Assembly (NCBI RefSeq): GCF_003002815.1
Contig: NZ_PVTF01000008.1
Location: 545,887-609,886 of the forward strand
Origin: Umezawaea tangerina
GTDB taxonomy: Bacteria; Actinomycetota; Actinomycetes; Mycobacteriales; Pseudonocardiaceae
Length of the DNA: 64,000 nt
Direction: 5' to 3'
Positions within the stretch are counted from its first letter, which is position 1. Every line of letters starts with the position of its first letter. Position numbers and translations under genes: made by a program. Below the pieces are notes generated by a model that was not told the DNA's origin, did no database searches, and was given only the letters and a program-made list of their open reading frames with translations. Shown here piece after piece: positions 52,254 through 61,438 of this stretch.

Positions 52254-54272
52254 ATGGTTCCGACCGCGGAATTGAGGGTCTCACTGCTCGGCGAGCCCAG
52301 GGCCTGGCGCGGCGACTCCCCGCTCAAGCTCGGCAACGGTCTGCAGGCCGCGGCGTTCGTGGCGCTCGCCCTGCGCGCCAACCGGGTCGTGACGCGGTCC
52401 GAGCTGGTCACCGACCTGTGGGGCGACACCCGCCCGACCGGGGCGAGCAGCCGGATCTACACCTACATCTCCGCGCTCCGCCGGATCCTGGACGGCGGCG
52501 GTCGGGGTGCCGAGGAGGTGCTGGAGAGCGGCTACTCCGGCTACCGGCTCTCGATCGCCTCGGACGACCTCGACTTCGCGCTCCTGCAGCGCTACCGGGA
52601 CAACGCCCGCGTGTCGCGCGCCGCGGGCGACCTCGGCGGCGAGCTGTCCTCGTTGGACCTCGCGCTCGGCATGTGGCACGGGGAGGCGCTCGGCGGCGTG
52701 CCGGGCCCGCTCGCCCTGTCCTGGCGCGGACGCCTGGACGAGGTGAAGCTCGCGCTGAGCGCCCGCCGGGCCTCCCTGATGATCGACCTCGGCCGCCCCG
52801 ACGAGGTCGTCGACGAGCTCAAGGCGCTGGCCGCGCTCTACCCCGTGCGCGAGGACATCCACCACTCGCTGATGCTGGCGCTGTTCCGTTCCGGCAGGCG
52901 CCTGGAGGCGCTCGAGGTCTACCGCGAGGCCAGGGACGTGCTCGTGGACCGGTTCGGCACCGAGCCGGGCGCCGCCCTGCGCGCGCTGCGCCAGGAGGTC
53001 CTCTCCGGCAGCGCCCCCGCGGCCACCGTGCCGGGACCCGCGGGCGTCGCGGCACTGGCCGACCACGGGCTGTCCGGCGACGTCCGGCTCCGCATCGCGA
53101 ACGCGCGCCCGGCCTCGTTCGTCGGGCGGGCCGGGGAGCTGGCCCGGATCCGCACCGCGCTGGCCGGTGTCCGCGCGGGCCGCGGCGGCTCGCTCTGGGT
53201 CAACGGCGCTCCGGGCACCGGGAAGACCGCGCTGCTCGGGGAAGGGCTCGCCGACGCGGTGGGCGGGGAGTGCGTGATCGGCTGGGCGGTCGCTGACGAG
53301 ATGTCGCACCAGGTCCCGCTCGGCGTGCTGGAGGAGTGCGTCGGCAACCTGGACAGCGCTTTCCGCGCGCACGTCGGCCAGTCCGGCCCCGACCTCGTGG
53401 CCGAGGGTGCGGCGACCCGCGCCGACACCCGCCTCCGGCTCGGCGGCGTGATCGCGCGGGTGCGGGCGCTGCTGGAGTGCGCGGGCGGGCGACCGCTCGT
53501 GCTGGTGGTCGACGACCTGCACTGGGCCGACGACGAGACGCTGCTCGTGTGGCGGCACCTGCACACGATGACCCGGCGCCACCCGCTGCTGCTCGTCACC
53601 TCCTGCCGCCCGCTGCCGCGCAGGCGCAACCTCGACCTGCTGCGCATGCTCGTGACGGAGTCGGGCTGCGACACCTTCGAGCTCGGCGAGCTGTCCGACA
53701 CCGAGGTGCGCGACCTGCTCCGGAGCGCGCACACCGCTGACCGGCGCGCCAACCACGCCGTGGTGACGATGTCGGGTGGCAACCCGGCGTTCGTCCACGC
53801 GATCGCGGCGCAGGCGGCGGTCGCGCCGCAGGTCCGGAGCTGGCCGGCCACCCCCGACCCGGTCGTCGAGGTCGTCCGCGACCACCTCGACTGCCTCTCC
53901 GGGGGCACCAGGGACATGCTCCGCCAGGCGTCGCTGCTCGGCGTCTCGCACTCGGTCGGCGAGCTGCTCAGGGCGAGCGGCAAGCGCGCCCACGACCTGC
54001 TGAACTTCGTCGACGAGGCGCTGGCCGGGGGAGTGCTGGTGGACCTCGGCGGGTCCCGGCTCAGGTTCCGCCACCCGGTCGTGCGCCGGGTCCTCTACGA
54101 GTCGGTGCCGGTCGCCCTGCGCCGGGCCGCGTTGCACGAGGTCGGCGTCGTCGACACGACGGCGCTGTCCACGTACTGGTCCCGCCCGGTCGAGACGCAC
54201 ACCTCCGCGCACGAGGACGTCGGTGACCGGCTGGTGCCGTCGTCGAGGTCGCTGCCGAGGTACCGGCCGTGA
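52254..54272 (+). CDS. SARP-family regulator with AAA ATPase, no LuxR domain (copy 1)
   Basis: 672 residues from ATG 52254. N-terminal OmpR-like winged helix (E-L-R-V-S-L-L-G-E-P-R-A-W, L-W-G-D, I-Y-T-Y-I-S-A-L-R-R-I-L) is followed by BTAD helices (residues 100-245, ending F-G-T-E-P-G). The ATPase has Walker A G-A-P-G-T-G-K-T and Walker B L-V-V-D-D-L-H-W-A-D-D. The protein stops after the winged-helix lid (V-A-L-R-R-A-A-L-H-E). The TPR and LuxR parts expected next are encoded by the following gene. It is likely a pathway activator for the adjacent cluster. Confidence 0.9.
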   Translation: MVPTAELRVSLLGEPRAWRGDSPLKLGNGLQAAAFVALALRANRVVTRSELVTDLWGDTRPTGASSRIYTYISALRRILDGGGRGAEEVLESGYSGYRLSIASDDLDFALLQRYRDNARVSRAAGDLGGELSSLDLALGMWHGEALGGVPGPLALSWRGRLDEVKLALSARRASLMIDLGRPDEVVDELKALAALYPVREDIHHSLMLALFRSGRRLEALEVYREARDVLVDRFGTEPGAALRALRQEVLSGSAPAATVPGPAGVAALADHGLSGDVRLRIANARPASFVGRAGELARIRTALAGVRAGRGGSLWVNGAPGTGKTALLGEGLADAVGGECVIGWAVADEMSHQVPLGVLEECVGNLDSAFRAHVGQSGPDLVAEGAATRADTRLRLGGVIARVRALLECAGGRPLVLVVDDLHWADDETLLVWRHLHTMTRRHPLLLVTSCRPLPRRRNLDLLRMLVTESGCDTFELGELSDTEVRDLLRSAHTADRRANHAVVTMSGGNPAFVHAIAAQAAVAPQVRSWPATPDPVVEVVRDHLDCLSGGTRDMLRQASLLGVSHSVGELLRASGKRAHDLLNFVDEALAGGVLVDLGGSRLRFRHPVVRRVLYESVPVALRRAALHEVGVVDTTALSTYWSRPVETHTSAHEDVGDRLVPSSRSLPRYRP

Positions 54273-54297
54273 CCACCGCACCCGGTCGACGCCGGTG

Positions 54298-55671
54298 GTG
54301 AGGGGAGTCGTGGCGCAGCCGCGGGCCGACGGCCCGGCAGGTGACGCGCGCCGCCGTGCGGACCTGATCGCCCGCGGCCGCTGGGAGGAGGCGGACCGCC
54401 TCGCCGAACGGGTCGGTGCCGACGCCGTGGACCTCGCCGGCCTGGTGTATGTGCCCGGTGGCGAGGCGCTGGCCCCCGGCACCGCGGCGCACCCGGTCGG
54501 CGGAAGCCGGCTGGAGGGCCGTGAGCGGGCGCTGAAGGCGCTGCTGCTGGCCAACCGGGGCGTGGACAGGGCCGTGGCCGTCGAGTCGGCACTGGCGGTC
54601 CTGGAGTCGCCCGCGCGGCTCGACGTCGTCTGCTTCTGGACCTCGGTCATGGTGCTGACGTTCGCCGACGAGCTGGAGCACGCCCAGGCCGCGTGCGACC
54701 GCGTGGAGGAGTCGCCCGAGTGGACCGGGACGGCGGCCTGCCGCGACACGGTCGGCCTGCTGCGGGCGCGGATCCACACCATGTCGGGGCGGACCGAGGA
54801 GGCGATCGACCTCCTGCTGGTGCTGCTGTCCTCGGGTGGGCTCGGACGGCTCACCGGGCTCGCGGTGGCGTGGGCGGTGTCCCTGCTCGCCGACCGCGGC
54901 GAGGTCGCCGCGGCCAACGACCTGTTGGAGGGCAACGGCTTCACCGGCTCGATGGACGGCGCGCCGGACCGCGCGGAGCTGCTGGCCGCGCGCGGCGGGC
55001 TGCACCTGAGCGGCGGCAACTTCGAGCGCGGGCTCGACGACTTCCTGGCTTGCGGCCGCGAGCTGGACGCGCGCGCGGTGTCGAACTCCGCCGTCATCGC
55101 CTGGCGCACCGGCGCGGCGCTGTGCGCGGCGGCGATCGAACGCCGGGACCTCGCCTTCGCGCTGGCCAACGAGGACGCGGCCCGCGCGGCGACGTGGGCG
55201 ACCCCGCGCAGGCTGGCGGTCGCGCTGCACGTCCTCGCGGTGGCCCGCCGGGCTCCCCGCAGCGTCGACCTGCTCAAGGAGGCCGTGGCGCTGCTGGACG
55301 GGCTGTCCTGCCCGGAGCTCTACCGGGCGGGGCACGACCTGGCGGTGCTGCTCGGCGAGCAGGGGGAGCTGGCCGAGGCGCGGTCCGTGCTGGAGAGCGC
55401 CCGCCAGGTCGCCGAGCGCGGCGGGAACGCCTTCTGGGCCAAGCGGTTGGAGACCGCGGTGCGCCAGCTCGGCGTCTCCGACGCGGTCCCGCTGACCCGG
55501 CAGGAGCTGGCGGCCGCGAAGCTCGCCAGGGCCGGGTACAGCAACAAGCAGATCGCCGAGAAGCAGATGGTGACCCCTCGGATGGTGGAGCTGCACCTGT
55601 CGAGCGTGTACCGCAAGCTCGGCCTCTCGGGCAGGCTCGACCTCGCGCTGACGATGACCCTGGGCGACTGA
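54298..55671 (+). CDS. TPR-LuxR regulator, apparent separate half of a SARP-LAL protein (copy 1)
   Basis: About 457 residues; the start is uncertain (GTG 54295, 54298 or 54310). The body is helical TPR-like sequence (A-L-L-L-A-N-R-G-V-D, L-L-A-A-R-G-G-L-H-L, F-L-A-C-G-R-E-L). The C-terminus is a LuxR helix-turn-helix: L-T-R-Q-E-L-A-A-A-K-L-A-R-A-G-Y-S-N-K-Q-I-A-E-K, then R-M-V-E-L-H-L-S-S-V-Y-R-K-L-G-L. No ATPase domain. It lies 25 bp after SARP copy 1 in a different frame and is paralogous to 61439-62854. The two proteins may work as a complex. Confidence 0.85.
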   Translation: MRGVVAQPRADGPAGDARRRADLIARGRWEEADRLAERVGADAVDLAGLVYVPGGEALAPGTAAHPVGGSRLEGRERALKALLLANRGVDRAVAVESALAVLESPARLDVVCFWTSVMVLTFADELEHAQAACDRVEESPEWTGTAACRDTVGLLRARIHTMSGRTEEAIDLLLVLLSSGGLGRLTGLAVAWAVSLLADRGEVAAANDLLEGNGFTGSMDGAPDRAELLAARGGLHLSGGNFERGLDDFLACGRELDARAVSNSAVIAWRTGAALCAAAIERRDLAFALANEDAARAATWATPRRLAVALHVLAVARRAPRSVDLLKEAVALLDGLSCPELYRAGHDLAVLLGEQGELAEARSVLESARQVAERGGNAFWAKRLETAVRQLGVSDAVPLTRQELAAAKLARAGYSNKQIAEKQMVTPRMVELHLSSVYRKLGLSGRLDLALTMTLGD

Positions 55672-55819
55672 CGGTCCGGCGGACACCACCGGAACCCCGG
55701 TGCGGCAACGGTTCCCGCGGCGGTCGCCCGGTGTGCCCGCGGTGCACACCCGGCGCGCGTCGTCCGCTCCACCCCGTCGTCCACCGCGCGCCCGGTCGGC
55801 GCGCGGCGTCCGGCAGGGG

Positions 55820-56443
55820 TCAGATCACGCCCATCCGCAGGGCGTAGGCCACCGCGTGGGGCCGGTTGCGGAGCTTGAGGCGGCTGGTCACCCCGAAGAT
55901 GACCCGCTTCACCGCCCGTTCGGAGAAGCTCAGCTTGACCGCGATCTCCGCGGTGTCCAGGCCGTCCGACATCAGCCGCAGGACGTCGATCTCCCGCGGG
56001 GTCAGGCCCGAGGTGTGCAGACCGTGCGGCGAGAGGACCTCGCGCTGGATCCGCTCGACCTGCTTGAGCAGCTCGCCGAGCATGTTCGCGGGTAACACGC
56101 CCCCACCCGCCGCGGCCGTCAGCACGGCTTCCTCGATGCGCTCCTTGGTGGCGGAGCCCCGCGGCAGGACCGCGACGACGTTGCACTCGACGGCCGTGAA
56201 CAGGTCGGCGCGCGTGATCTCGCCCGCGATCAGCGCCACCGGCGCCCCGAGCGAGGCCTTCACCTTGCGGAGGGAGGAGGCCACCTTCACCGTCATCCGG
56301 TCGGCGACGACCACGACGACGTCCACCTGGGTGTGGCGGTCGGTCGCGACGACCTCGATGTTGGGTCGGGAGTCGAGGTGGCCGCTGATTGCCGAGCGCG
56401 TCAACGGATCCCCTGCCTGAACGAGCACTCTCACCAAGTTCAC
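55820..56443 (-). CDS. Orphan LuxR-type regulator with degenerate receiver (paralogue of 24403-25029)
   Basis: 207 residues from GTG 56443, with AGGAGGAGG upstream. The receiver-like half (V-R-V-L-V-Q-A-G-D-P-L-T-R-S-A-I) has V-V-V-V-A-D-R-M-T where V-x-x-D-x-x-M-P is expected, so one Asp is near but out of register. The LuxR part reads L-T-P-R-E-I-D-V-L-R-L-M-S-D-G-L-D-T-A-E-I-A, F-S-E-R-A-V-K-R-V. It ends R-P-H-A-V-A-Y-A-L-R-M-G-V-I. No kinase is adjacent. It may bind a ligand instead of being phosphorylated. Confidence 0.88.
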   Translation of the reverse strand: MNLVRVLVQAGDPLTRSAISGHLDSRPNIEVVATDRHTQVDVVVVVADRMTVKVASSLRKVKASLGAPVALIAGEITRADLFTAVECNVVAVLPRGSATKERIEEAVLTAAAGGGVLPANMLGELLKQVERIQREVLSPHGLHTSGLTPREIDVLRLMSDGLDTAEIAVKLSFSERAVKRVIFGVTSRLKLRNRPHAVAYALRMGVI

Positions 56444-56705
56444 GTGGCCTCCTCCTAAGTCTCTCGCAGCTGTTGGGACAAGTGTGCGAGTACCCACTCC
56501 AAGAACTCTCTACGTGATCTCCTCCCGAGCCCACGGCCACCGGGAACCTCCCGCGCCGGCCCGCGGTTCGACCCGAGACCGCGGCGGACGGCGTTGTTGT
56601 CCGCGCAAGTGCTTGCGGGTGAGGGGTCCGCGCTCACGGCCGCTGCGGACGATGGCACGGCGGGGGCGCGGTGGCCAGCGGGTCGTTCCGCGCGCCAGGA
56701 CCGCC

Positions 56706-58550
56706 TCAGCAGCCGCGCTGCTGGTGGACGGCGAGGCGCAGCGACACCGGCACGCTCTCGTACAGGACCCGCCGCAGCAGCGGGTGCGCGAACCGGACCT
56801 CGTCGTCGGACTCCTGCAGCGCGCCGACCTCGAGCGCTTCGGCGAGGACGTCGACCAGGTCGCTCGCCCGCGCCCCCGTGGTGGCCATGATCTCGTCCAC
56901 CGAGCAGGAGTCGCCGAGCAGGGCCATGGCGCGCAGCACCTCCCGCGCCTCCACCGACAGGTGCCCGAAGTGGTCGAGCACGACGGCGGCCACCGAGTGG
57001 GGAACCGCTTTCCACTTGCGCACCTGGCCGTGGTGCTCGACGGCGGCGGCCATGGCCAGCAGGTACGCGGGGTTGCCGCCCGCGAGCGCGACGATGGTCC
57101 GCACCGAGGTGTGCGCCAGCGGCTGGACCCGTTCCAGCAGGTCCCGCGCCTCGGGGTCGGTCAGCGGCGGCAGCAGGACGGTGGTCGACCGGAACTCGCC
57201 GGTCAGCTCGCGCATCAGGTCGAGGTCGCGCCTGCCGGGGAGCGGGCGGCACGCCGACACCATCAGCAGCGGGCGGTGCTGGCTCAGCCCGCGCAGGTAG
57301 TGCCACACCGACAGGCTCTCCAGGTCCGCCCACTGGAGGTCGTCCAGGACCATCACCAGCGGCTGGGTGACGTGCGACCCGACGACCTGGCGCACGTGGT
57401 CCAGCACCGAGGACACCGGGGTGTCCGGGCCGAGGCTGACGTGCGCCGACGGGACGTGGGGGAGGGCGGCGCCGATGTCGCTGAGGCAGCGCTCCACGGT
57501 GTAGAAGGGGATGTCCTGGGTGAACTCGTCCGCGCCGGTCCAGCTCACCGTGCAGCTCGCGGCCGTTGTGCCCGCCAGCGCCTCGGCGAGCAGCGCGCTC
57601 TTGCCGCTGCCGGGGGCGCCCTCGACCCAGACGCACCCGCCGCGGCCCGCCAGCACGTCCGCCACCGACGACCGCAGCCGGGCGACCAGGTCGGCGCGCC
57701 CCACGAACGGCTTGGACGCGCGGGTGCGGGCGGCGATCCGGAGCGCCTGCCGCGACCCGGTGAACTCCGACGGCTGGCCGACCGTCGTGTCGCCCGCGAG
57801 GATGCGCTGGTGCAGCGCGCGCAGCGCGTGGCCGGGCTCGGTGCCGAAGCGGTCCACCAGCACGTCGCGCGCCCGCCGGTAGGCCTCCAGCGCGTCGGTC
57901 TGCCTGCCCGCCCGGAACATCGAGGTCATCAGCAGGCCGTGCAGCCCCTCGCGCGCCGGGTTCGCGCGCACCAGGTCGACCAGCTCGTCGATCACCTCGT
58001 CGTGCCTGCCGGTGGCGACGAGGAGTTCGGCCCGCCGTTCCAGCACCGAGAGCCGGACCTCCTTGAGCCGCAACCGGTTCGCCTCGGCGAAGGGACCCGG
58101 CACCCCGGAGAGCGCCTCGCCGTTCCACAGCGCCAGCGCCTCGTCCAGCGCGACGAGCTCGTGGGCGGTGTCGCCCGCCTCGTTGAGCACGCGCGCCTGT
58201 TCGCGCAGCCGGTCGAGCCGCTGCACGTCCAGCGCGTCCGGCCGCAACGCCAGCTGGTACCCGGCGTAGGACGTCGTGAGCGCGGTGGCCTTGGGCGCTC
58301 CAGCGGGCCCCAGGGCGCGCCGGAGACCGGAGATGTAGGTGTACAGACCACCGGACGCGCTCGCGGGCGCCTCCGGCCCCCACACGGCGTCGATGAGCTC
58401 CGCGCGCGACATGGAGTGGTTGGCGCGCATGGCCAGAGCGGCGAACACGGCCCGTCTCAACCCGCCGCCCAGCGGCACCGGCCTGCCGTCGTGCCAGGCC
58501 GCGGGCTCACCGAGGAGGACCACTTCGAGTGACAGGTCCGCCGAAGTCAC
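56706..58550 (-). CDS. SARP-family regulator with AAA ATPase, no LuxR domain (copy 2)
   Basis: 614 residues from GTG 58550, with GGAGG upstream. Architecture as copy 1: winged helix (L-E-V-V-L-L-G-E-P-A-A-W, L-Y-T-Y-I-S-G-L-R-R-A-L), BTAD domain ending F-G-T-E-P-G-H-A-L-R-A-L, Walker A G-A-P-G-S-G-K-S, Walker B M-V-L-D-D-L-Q-W-A-D. It stops at L-R-L-A-V-H-Q-Q-R-G-C, the same point as copy 1. No TPR-LuxR partner is directly adjacent to this copy. Similarity to copy 1 is high along the length. Confidence 0.9.
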   Translation of the reverse strand: MTSADLSLEVVLLGEPAAWHDGRPVPLGGGLRRAVFAALAMRANHSMSRAELIDAVWGPEAPASASGGLYTYISGLRRALGPAGAPKATALTTSYAGYQLALRPDALDVQRLDRLREQARVLNEAGDTAHELVALDEALALWNGEALSGVPGPFAEANRLRLKEVRLSVLERRAELLVATGRHDEVIDELVDLVRANPAREGLHGLLMTSMFRAGRQTDALEAYRRARDVLVDRFGTEPGHALRALHQRILAGDTTVGQPSEFTGSRQALRIAARTRASKPFVGRADLVARLRSSVADVLAGRGGCVWVEGAPGSGKSALLAEALAGTTAASCTVSWTGADEFTQDIPFYTVERCLSDIGAALPHVPSAHVSLGPDTPVSSVLDHVRQVVGSHVTQPLVMVLDDLQWADLESLSVWHYLRGLSQHRPLLMVSACRPLPGRRDLDLMRELTGEFRSTTVLLPPLTDPEARDLLERVQPLAHTSVRTIVALAGGNPAYLLAMAAAVEHHGQVRKWKAVPHSVAAVVLDHFGHLSVEAREVLRAMALLGDSCSVDEIMATTGARASDLVDVLAEALEVGALQESDDEVRFAHPLLRRVLYESVPVSLRLAVHQQRGC

Positions 58551-58881
58551 GCACACCTCCGCACGCACGAGGATCGAAGTGCGTCACCGGCGGCCCGCGG
58601 GGGACGGCGATCGCGCGTTCACACCCCGCCGAGACGTTACGGTCGCCCATCCGGGAATGACATCCGCCAGGTGGTTGTGTCGGGAATACCGGGCTTGTGC
58701 ACTATAGGAAAACGGGCGTGACCCATACCGTCCGGGCACGTGGGTCTGCCCGTTCGGACGGACTATTCCGCCCCTGGGTGCGAACGCATTCCGTTCGGGC
58801 GCCCCGGAACGGCCGGAACGGGTGGTGCCCCGCCCGTTCCGGGGGCAGGACCGGCGTCGGTCGACCACCCGTGGGAAGCGC
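58551..58881. promoter_or_regulatory. 331-bp gap between SARP copies 2 and 3
   Basis: It carries the promoter of copy 2 and the 3' region of copy 3. AT-richer blocks (CACTATAGG near 58699 and TTGTGTCGGG) look promoter-like. CGTTCGG-type heptamers repeat near 58750-58800 and could be SARP half-sites. No gene is supported. Confidence 0.4.
58813..58842 (-). terminator. Hairpin downstream of SARP copy 3
   Basis: CCGGAACGGG (58813-58822) and CCCGTTCCGG (58833-58842) form a 10-bp perfect stem about 40 bp after the stop of copy 3. There is no T tract. Confidence 0.55.
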
Positions 58882-60789
58882 TTACTCCGGGCGGACTGAC
58901 CGCTCCGCGCCCGCCGAGCCCATCGCGTCCGCCAGCATCTCGGTGAACTGCCGCCGCAGCGGCGTCCTGAGCGGCGCGGGGATCCTCTCGTAGGCCGCCC
59001 GCCACAACGCGGTCGTGCGGAACGCGAACCCCTGCGCCTCCCGGACCACGACCTGCCCGGCGACGGCCTCGTCGAGCGCCGCCCTGACCGCGTCGGCGGG
59101 CAGGGCCGTGACGACGACCAGGTCCGACTCGGTGAACTCCGCCCCGAGCACCGCCGCCGACCGCACCACGCACATCGACGCGGTGGACACCGACAGCAGC
59201 GTCCGCTGCGCCGCGGACGCCGTGCCCCGCACCGGAGGCCCGGTCTCGACAGGGGTGGTGCCGCCCGGCCTGCTGGACACCTTGCGCCCGCGCAGCGCGC
59301 GGCCGAGCTCCAGCAGCCGCAACGGGTTGCCCGCCGCCTGCGTGGCCAGCCGCACGGCGGTCCACGCGGCGCAGCCGCCCGCCGTCTCGCGGACCAGGAG
59401 CTCGGCGTCGGCGGGGCCGAGGGGGGCGAGGTCGACCACGTGGCCGTCGGCCTGCCGCACGGCCTGCCGGAGCGCGTCGAGGTCGGGGCGGTCGCCGTGC
59501 GGGCGCGAGGTGGCCACCAGCAGCAGCGGCAGGTCGCGGGTGGCCTGGACCAGCCTGCGCCACATCCGGATGGTGGCGCCGTCGGCCCGGTGCAGGTCGT
59601 CGATCACCAGCACGAACGGGGTCTTGGCGCAGGTCCGCACGACCAGGTCGGCGACGCGGTCGTCCACGCTGTCCTCTTCGAGCCCCGGCGCGTGCCTGCC
59701 GCCGGGGGCCAGGTCGATGTCGAAGCAGTTCATCAGCACCTGGAGGTCGAACCGGCCGAGCAGCTCGTCGGCGTGCGCCCAGCCCAGCGTGCAGCCCCCG
59801 GTGTCCGCGCCCGCCAGTCCCGCGGTCAGCAGTGCCGACTTGCCGGTGCCGGCGTCGCCCTCGATCCACACCGCGCCACCGGTTCCGGCGACCAGGTCGT
59901 CGACCAGCGCGCGCAGCCGCTCCAGCGCGGCCGCCCGGCCGACCAGGTCGGGCTGCGGCCTGGTCATCGAGTCCTGGACCGACGCGGGCACCACCGGGCC
60001 GGGCGCGCGCCGGGAGACGGCCGTCGACGGCCTGCCGGACAGGGGGCTCGCGTCCGCGCGGATGCGGGCGTGCAGCTCGGTCAGCGCGGGTCCCGGTGAC
60101 ACCCCGAGCTCCCTGGCCAGGGTGAGCCGGGCGTCCTCCACCGCGGCGAGCGCCTCGGCGTGCCTGCCGCACCGGTGCAGCGCGAGGGCGAGCAGCTCCC
60201 TGGCCGACTCCCGCAGCGGTCGCTCGCGGACCAGGTCGGCGGCGTCGGCGACGACCTCGTTCTGGTGCCCCGCCTCGATGAGGATCCGCGCGCGCTGCTC
60301 GATCGCGGCGATCCGCGACTCGCCGAGGCGCTGGCCCTCCAGCTCCGCGTACGGGCCGGGGACGGAGGAGTACGCCTCGCCCTTCCACAGGCCCAGGCCC
60401 AGCGTGAGCGAGTCGACCGCGCCTTCCAGGTCGCCGTTCTGCAGGCGCCTGCCCGCCTCGGCGCGGCACCGCTCGAACGACAGGCTGTCGACATCGGCCT
60501 CGTCGAGCTGCAGCCGGTAGCCGCGCGGGGTGGTGACCAGCAGGTCCCGTGCCGGACCGAGGGCGCGGCGCAGCCCGGAGACGTAGGTGTGCAGGTTGCC
60601 CTGCGCGGTGGCGGGCGCCCCCGTGCCCCACACGGCGTCGGTCAGCTCGCGGTAGGAGACCTCCTCGGCGGCGTTGCCGACGAGCACGGCGAACGCGGCG
60701 CGCTGCCGTGCGGTGCCGAGTGCGATTTCGGTGTCGCCGAGCCACGCCCTGAGCGGGCCCAGCACATCGACTCGAAGTCTGCCGTACAC
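58882..60789 (-). CDS. SARP-family regulator with AAA ATPase, no LuxR domain (copy 3)
   Basis: 635 residues from GTG 60789 (GGGAGG upstream; longer frames lack the family). Winged helix (L-R-V-D-V-L-G-P-L-R-A-W, N-L-H-T-Y-V-S-G-L-R-R-A-L), BTAD domain, Walker A G-D-A-G-T-G-K-S and Walker B L-V-I-D-D-L-H-R-A-D. It ends at R-T-P-L-R-R-Q-F-T-E-M-L, again just after the lid. It is more diverged than copies 1 and 2. Divergent from TPR-LuxR copy 2 across 649 bp. Confidence 0.9.
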   Translation of the reverse strand: MYGRLRVDVLGPLRAWLGDTEIALGTARQRAAFAVLVGNAAEEVSYRELTDAVWGTGAPATAQGNLHTYVSGLRRALGPARDLLVTTPRGYRLQLDEADVDSLSFERCRAEAGRRLQNGDLEGAVDSLTLGLGLWKGEAYSSVPGPYAELEGQRLGESRIAAIEQRARILIEAGHQNEVVADAADLVRERPLRESARELLALALHRCGRHAEALAAVEDARLTLARELGVSPGPALTELHARIRADASPLSGRPSTAVSRRAPGPVVPASVQDSMTRPQPDLVGRAAALERLRALVDDLVAGTGGAVWIEGDAGTGKSALLTAGLAGADTGGCTLGWAHADELLGRFDLQVLMNCFDIDLAPGGRHAPGLEEDSVDDRVADLVVRTCAKTPFVLVIDDLHRADGATIRMWRRLVQATRDLPLLLVATSRPHGDRPDLDALRQAVRQADGHVVDLAPLGPADAELLVRETAGGCAAWTAVRLATQAAGNPLRLLELGRALRGRKVSSRPGGTTPVETGPPVRGTASAAQRTLLSVSTASMCVVRSAAVLGAEFTESDLVVVTALPADAVRAALDEAVAGQVVVREAQGFAFRTTALWRAAYERIPAPLRTPLRRQFTEMLADAMGSAGAERSVRPE

Positions 60790-61438
60790 CTGGCGGTTCC
60801 TCCCGGCCACGCCCGCGGCTGAGCTGTGGTCTTCCTCGTTCCGGTGGTCGGACTTCGGCGGGACACCCGCCGGTCGACCCTCCTGTGCAGGGGAAGGGGC
60901 CACCGAGTGGTCACCGGTCTTCCCCCTTCCGCGCCGTTCCGCCCCCGTCGCCGCGTTCGTCCACAAGGGACCGACGAGTGCCGGACCGGGTCGTTCCGGG
61001 CCGACGTCCCGAGTCAACCCCTAAGTTGTGGACCTTGGAAACGGCTCCGGGCGGAGCGGGCCCCTTCGGACGCCACGGCGTGCCCGATCAACAGCCACGG
61101 CTGTGCGGCCCGGTCTTCGGGCCCCTACCGGGCACGTTCCCGCCGGGATGCGGGCCTGCTCGCGGGCGCCCGAGCGCGTACGGTCGGCGCAGGTGGGACA
61201 AGTCGCCGCCCCGACCAGTGTGGCAGCTCCGGCGGCCGGTCCGCCGGGCCGGTCCCGCAGTCGGGGTGCCGGGCTGGGAACGGGCTCGGTGGCGCATGTG
61301 TCCGATCTTGACACGCCGGAGGCCCGCTCACGATCATGGATGTCGCCGGACAGGTGCGGCTTCGTCCGTGGTCGAGTGGCGACCACCCCGGTAGCGCAGT
61401 GCTCGGGAACGACGACACGGAACCGCGAGTAGTGGCAC
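60790..61438. promoter_or_regulatory. 649-bp divergent intergenic region
   Basis: No gene is supported. It should hold promoters for SARP copy 3 and TPR-LuxR copy 2. Short AT blocks (CTAAGTTGTGG near 61022) stand out; I see no clear operator. Confidence 0.4.

Noticed and set aside
54223..54310. Random frameshift separating SARP copy 1 from its TPR-LuxR half
   Set aside because: Copies 2 and 3 end at the same structural point without any adjacent in-frame continuation, so the split looks real; a read check is still advised in the findings.
52281..55277. 998-codon minus-strand frame opposite SARP copy 1 and TPR-LuxR copy 1
   Set aside because: Antisense to two genes with clear Walker and helix-turn-helix motifs; Ser/Arg-rich shadow composition.
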